Shown one piece after another: positions 19,645 through 20,698 of a DNA stretch of 20,698 bases. The number at the start of each line of letters is the position of its first letter. Within the stretch, counting starts at the first letter, position 1. Made by a program: the position numbers and the translations under genes. The DNA lies in the NCBI GenBank assembly GCA_028456385.1, contig JALNQF010000596.1:1-20698 (forward strand), read 5' to 3'. Origin of the DNA: Ophiosphaerella korrae. Lineage: Eukaryota > Ascomycota > Dothideomycetes > Pleosporales > Phaeosphaeriaceae. The notes beneath the pieces were generated by a model. That model made no database searches, was not told where the DNA came from, and worked only from the letters and a program-made list of their open reading frames with translations.

Positions 19645-20000
19645 CTTATGTCTATACTTATTTATAATAGAGAGAGCTATTAACTATACTTAAGATATAC
19701 TATCTAAATAGTTTATAGTAGCTAAAAAAGAATATAATTAGATTCTAAGTATATAAGTAAAAAATTATACTTGTTTAGTTTATTTATATAAGATAAAAGC
19801 CTTAAATAATATAAAGTCTATTAAGTAAGCTATTACTTTAGAGTCTAAGATTAATTTTAAGACTATTATAGAAGCTACTTTAGCTTCTATTATATTAGGT
19901 ACTCTTATCTCTTTTCTATCTATTAGTAGTATCGCTAATTCTTTTAGTTTACTATAAAGCGTTCTAGAAGGTTTTAACTTTAGAACTCCTCTAGTTTCTT
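19645..20000 (+). pseudogene. Copy D version of the possible antisense ORF
   Basis: One plus-strand phase reads FIIERAINYT (AIN block from 19676), then YLYKIKALNN from 19781, then TIIEATLASIILGTLISFLS, then VLEGFNFRT. Spacing matches copies A and E; the 52 codons between the NNIK/NNKK and FNFRT blocks are conserved. It has few stops after the NNIK block. Function unknown. Confidence 0.3.
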
Positions 20001-20193
20001 AGAGTAATTAAGATTATCTTTTAGTTCTTATATTTCTTCTTATAGTTTTCTTCTCTTATCTATACCTATCTATTTTACTAAGTAATAGTTCCTTCTATTA
20101 TAGAACTAGTACTATAAAATTTCTTTTACTTCCTAATCTTTTTAGTCTCTATATATATTTTCTTTGTATACTAGTAGTTTTACTTCTTATAGT
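19950..20193 (-). pseudogene. Copy D integrase C terminus and chromodomain remnant
   Basis: Minus-strand sequence collinear with the integrase C-terminal part and chromodomain of copy E, cut at 20193. It is recognised only by alignment to copies A and E; stops are numerous. No active-site residue lies in the preserved part. Confidence 0.65.
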
Positions 20194-20698
20194 ATAGTAG
20201 GGTAACACGAAAACAAAGCCTAAAAAAAGTTATAGTTTTTAACTAGTAATAACTCTCTAAATAAAATAGCTAAAAATATAAGCAAATATAAATCTTAAAG
20301 AAAATATCTAGGACTTTATTTTAGCTTACTACAAATTTTAATTACTAAGCAAATACAAGCTAGGATTTGAACTATTTAGAGGACTTTTTTTTCGTAAAAT
20401 TTAACCTAATAGAACTTTTTTATTAGCGTATAAAATTCAATTTTTATTTTATCTAGTGTTTAGTAGGCTAGTAGAGATTATATTACCTAATTTTTATAGT
20501 ATATTTATTATCTACTTATTTAGTTAATTTAAATAGAAAAAAGTAATAACTTTATTATAAAAGATAAACTTACTAAATAGACTACTAATTTATTAGTCTA
20601 TTAAGGATAAAATAACTTCTAATTGTATTTTTTCTATATCTTTTCTAAATCCTTAATAACTAACGATAAACTTCTTAAAATTTAAACCTAAAGTTAAC
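20194..20698. other. Unassigned AT-rich segment, less hypermutated
   Basis: No gene or known element is seen in these 505 bp. The segment starts abruptly after copy D with AGTAGGGTAACACGAAAACA and keeps many more CpA words than the Gypsy copies, so it has a different history. A Pol III B-box-like motif lies inside it on the minus strand. Confidence 0.6.
20359..20373 (-). promoter_or_regulatory. Pol III B-box-like motif
   Basis: On the minus strand this reads AGTTCAAATCCTAGC, which fits the GTTCRANTCC B-box consensus exactly at GTTCAAATCC. The flanks do not form a proper T-stem and I find no clear A box at the usual distance, so it is not a tRNA gene. It may be part of a degraded tRNA-derived SINE, or chance. 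Confidence 0.3.

Larger units (their letters stand above)
19321..20193 (-). mobile_element. Copy D: 3' body of a Gypsy element, truncated at right
   Basis: It begins with the purine tract on the minus strand (19321-19335). It continues through the 3' internal region and chromodomain into the integrase C terminus, matching copy E about 12105-13221. Similarity stops abruptly at 20193, where unrelated DNA begins, so a later insertion or deletion removed the rest. It keeps more of the region next to the 3' LTR than copy A, which helped to place the end of A near 550. Confidence 0.83.

Noticed and set aside
1..20698. Mitochondrial or bacterial low-GC DNA, or use of an altered genetic code with reassigned TAA/TAG
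   Set aside because: Stops fall exactly at Gln and Trp positions of Gypsy proteins, catalytic residues are lost by the same transitions, and the LTR pair differs only by transitions. This is mutation, not code change.

Overview
The window looks like heterochromatic, gene-free DNA from a filamentous ascomycete (Pezizomycotina-type) genome that carries out repeat-induced point mutation (RIP). It is extremely A+T rich. CpA and TpG are almost gone, TpA is very common, and the coding frames that can be followed are broken almost only by TAA and TAG at former Gln or Trp codons. I see no intact protein-coding gene. The ascomycete assignment is inferred from this mutation signature; no host gene confirms it.

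Layout: 1-77 is poly-T plus a (TAG)22 microsatellite, and 78-550 is unassigned AT-rich DNA. From about 551 to 20193 almost everything is one Ty3/Gypsy (chromovirus-like) LTR retrotransposon family in five copies, here called A to E. Copy A (minus strand) has its degraded body at about 551-6455 and its 5' LTR at 6456-6618 plus 13656-13952. That LTR is split by copy E (plus strand, 6619-13650), which is complete: two 429-bp LTRs, a 5-bp target duplication AAATT, a purine tract, and a gag-pro-RT-RNase H-integrase-chromodomain frame that can be followed in one phase. Copy B (minus) is a 5' fragment, 13953-15736. It abuts a palindromic element (15737 to about 16761) whose two 330-bp arms are nearly identical. 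Copy C (minus, about 16762-18861) is a protease/RT/zinc-knuckle fragment interrupted on its right by the 3' LTR of copy D (18862-19320), whose 3' body runs to 20193. The last 505 bp (20194-20698) is a different, less hypermutated AT-rich sequence with a Pol III B-box-like motif.

How the parts relate: junctions support the nesting order C (oldest), then palindrome, then B, then A, then E (youngest). D is a separate insertion into C. E kept most coding-strand CpA and is only partly mutated; A to D are far more degraded. E's two LTRs differ by about 34 transitions and no transversions or indels. RIP has removed key residues (YLDD to YLDN, DSGA to NSRA, zinc-binding Cys/His to Tyr), so all copies should be dead.

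Most worth a second look: a possible antisense reading frame between the chromodomain and the 3' LTR, with phase and motifs kept in three copies; the palindrome whose arms stayed almost identical in hypermutated DNA; the 31-bp units that explain LTR length differences; and the roughly 400-codon segment between zinc knuckles and protease.
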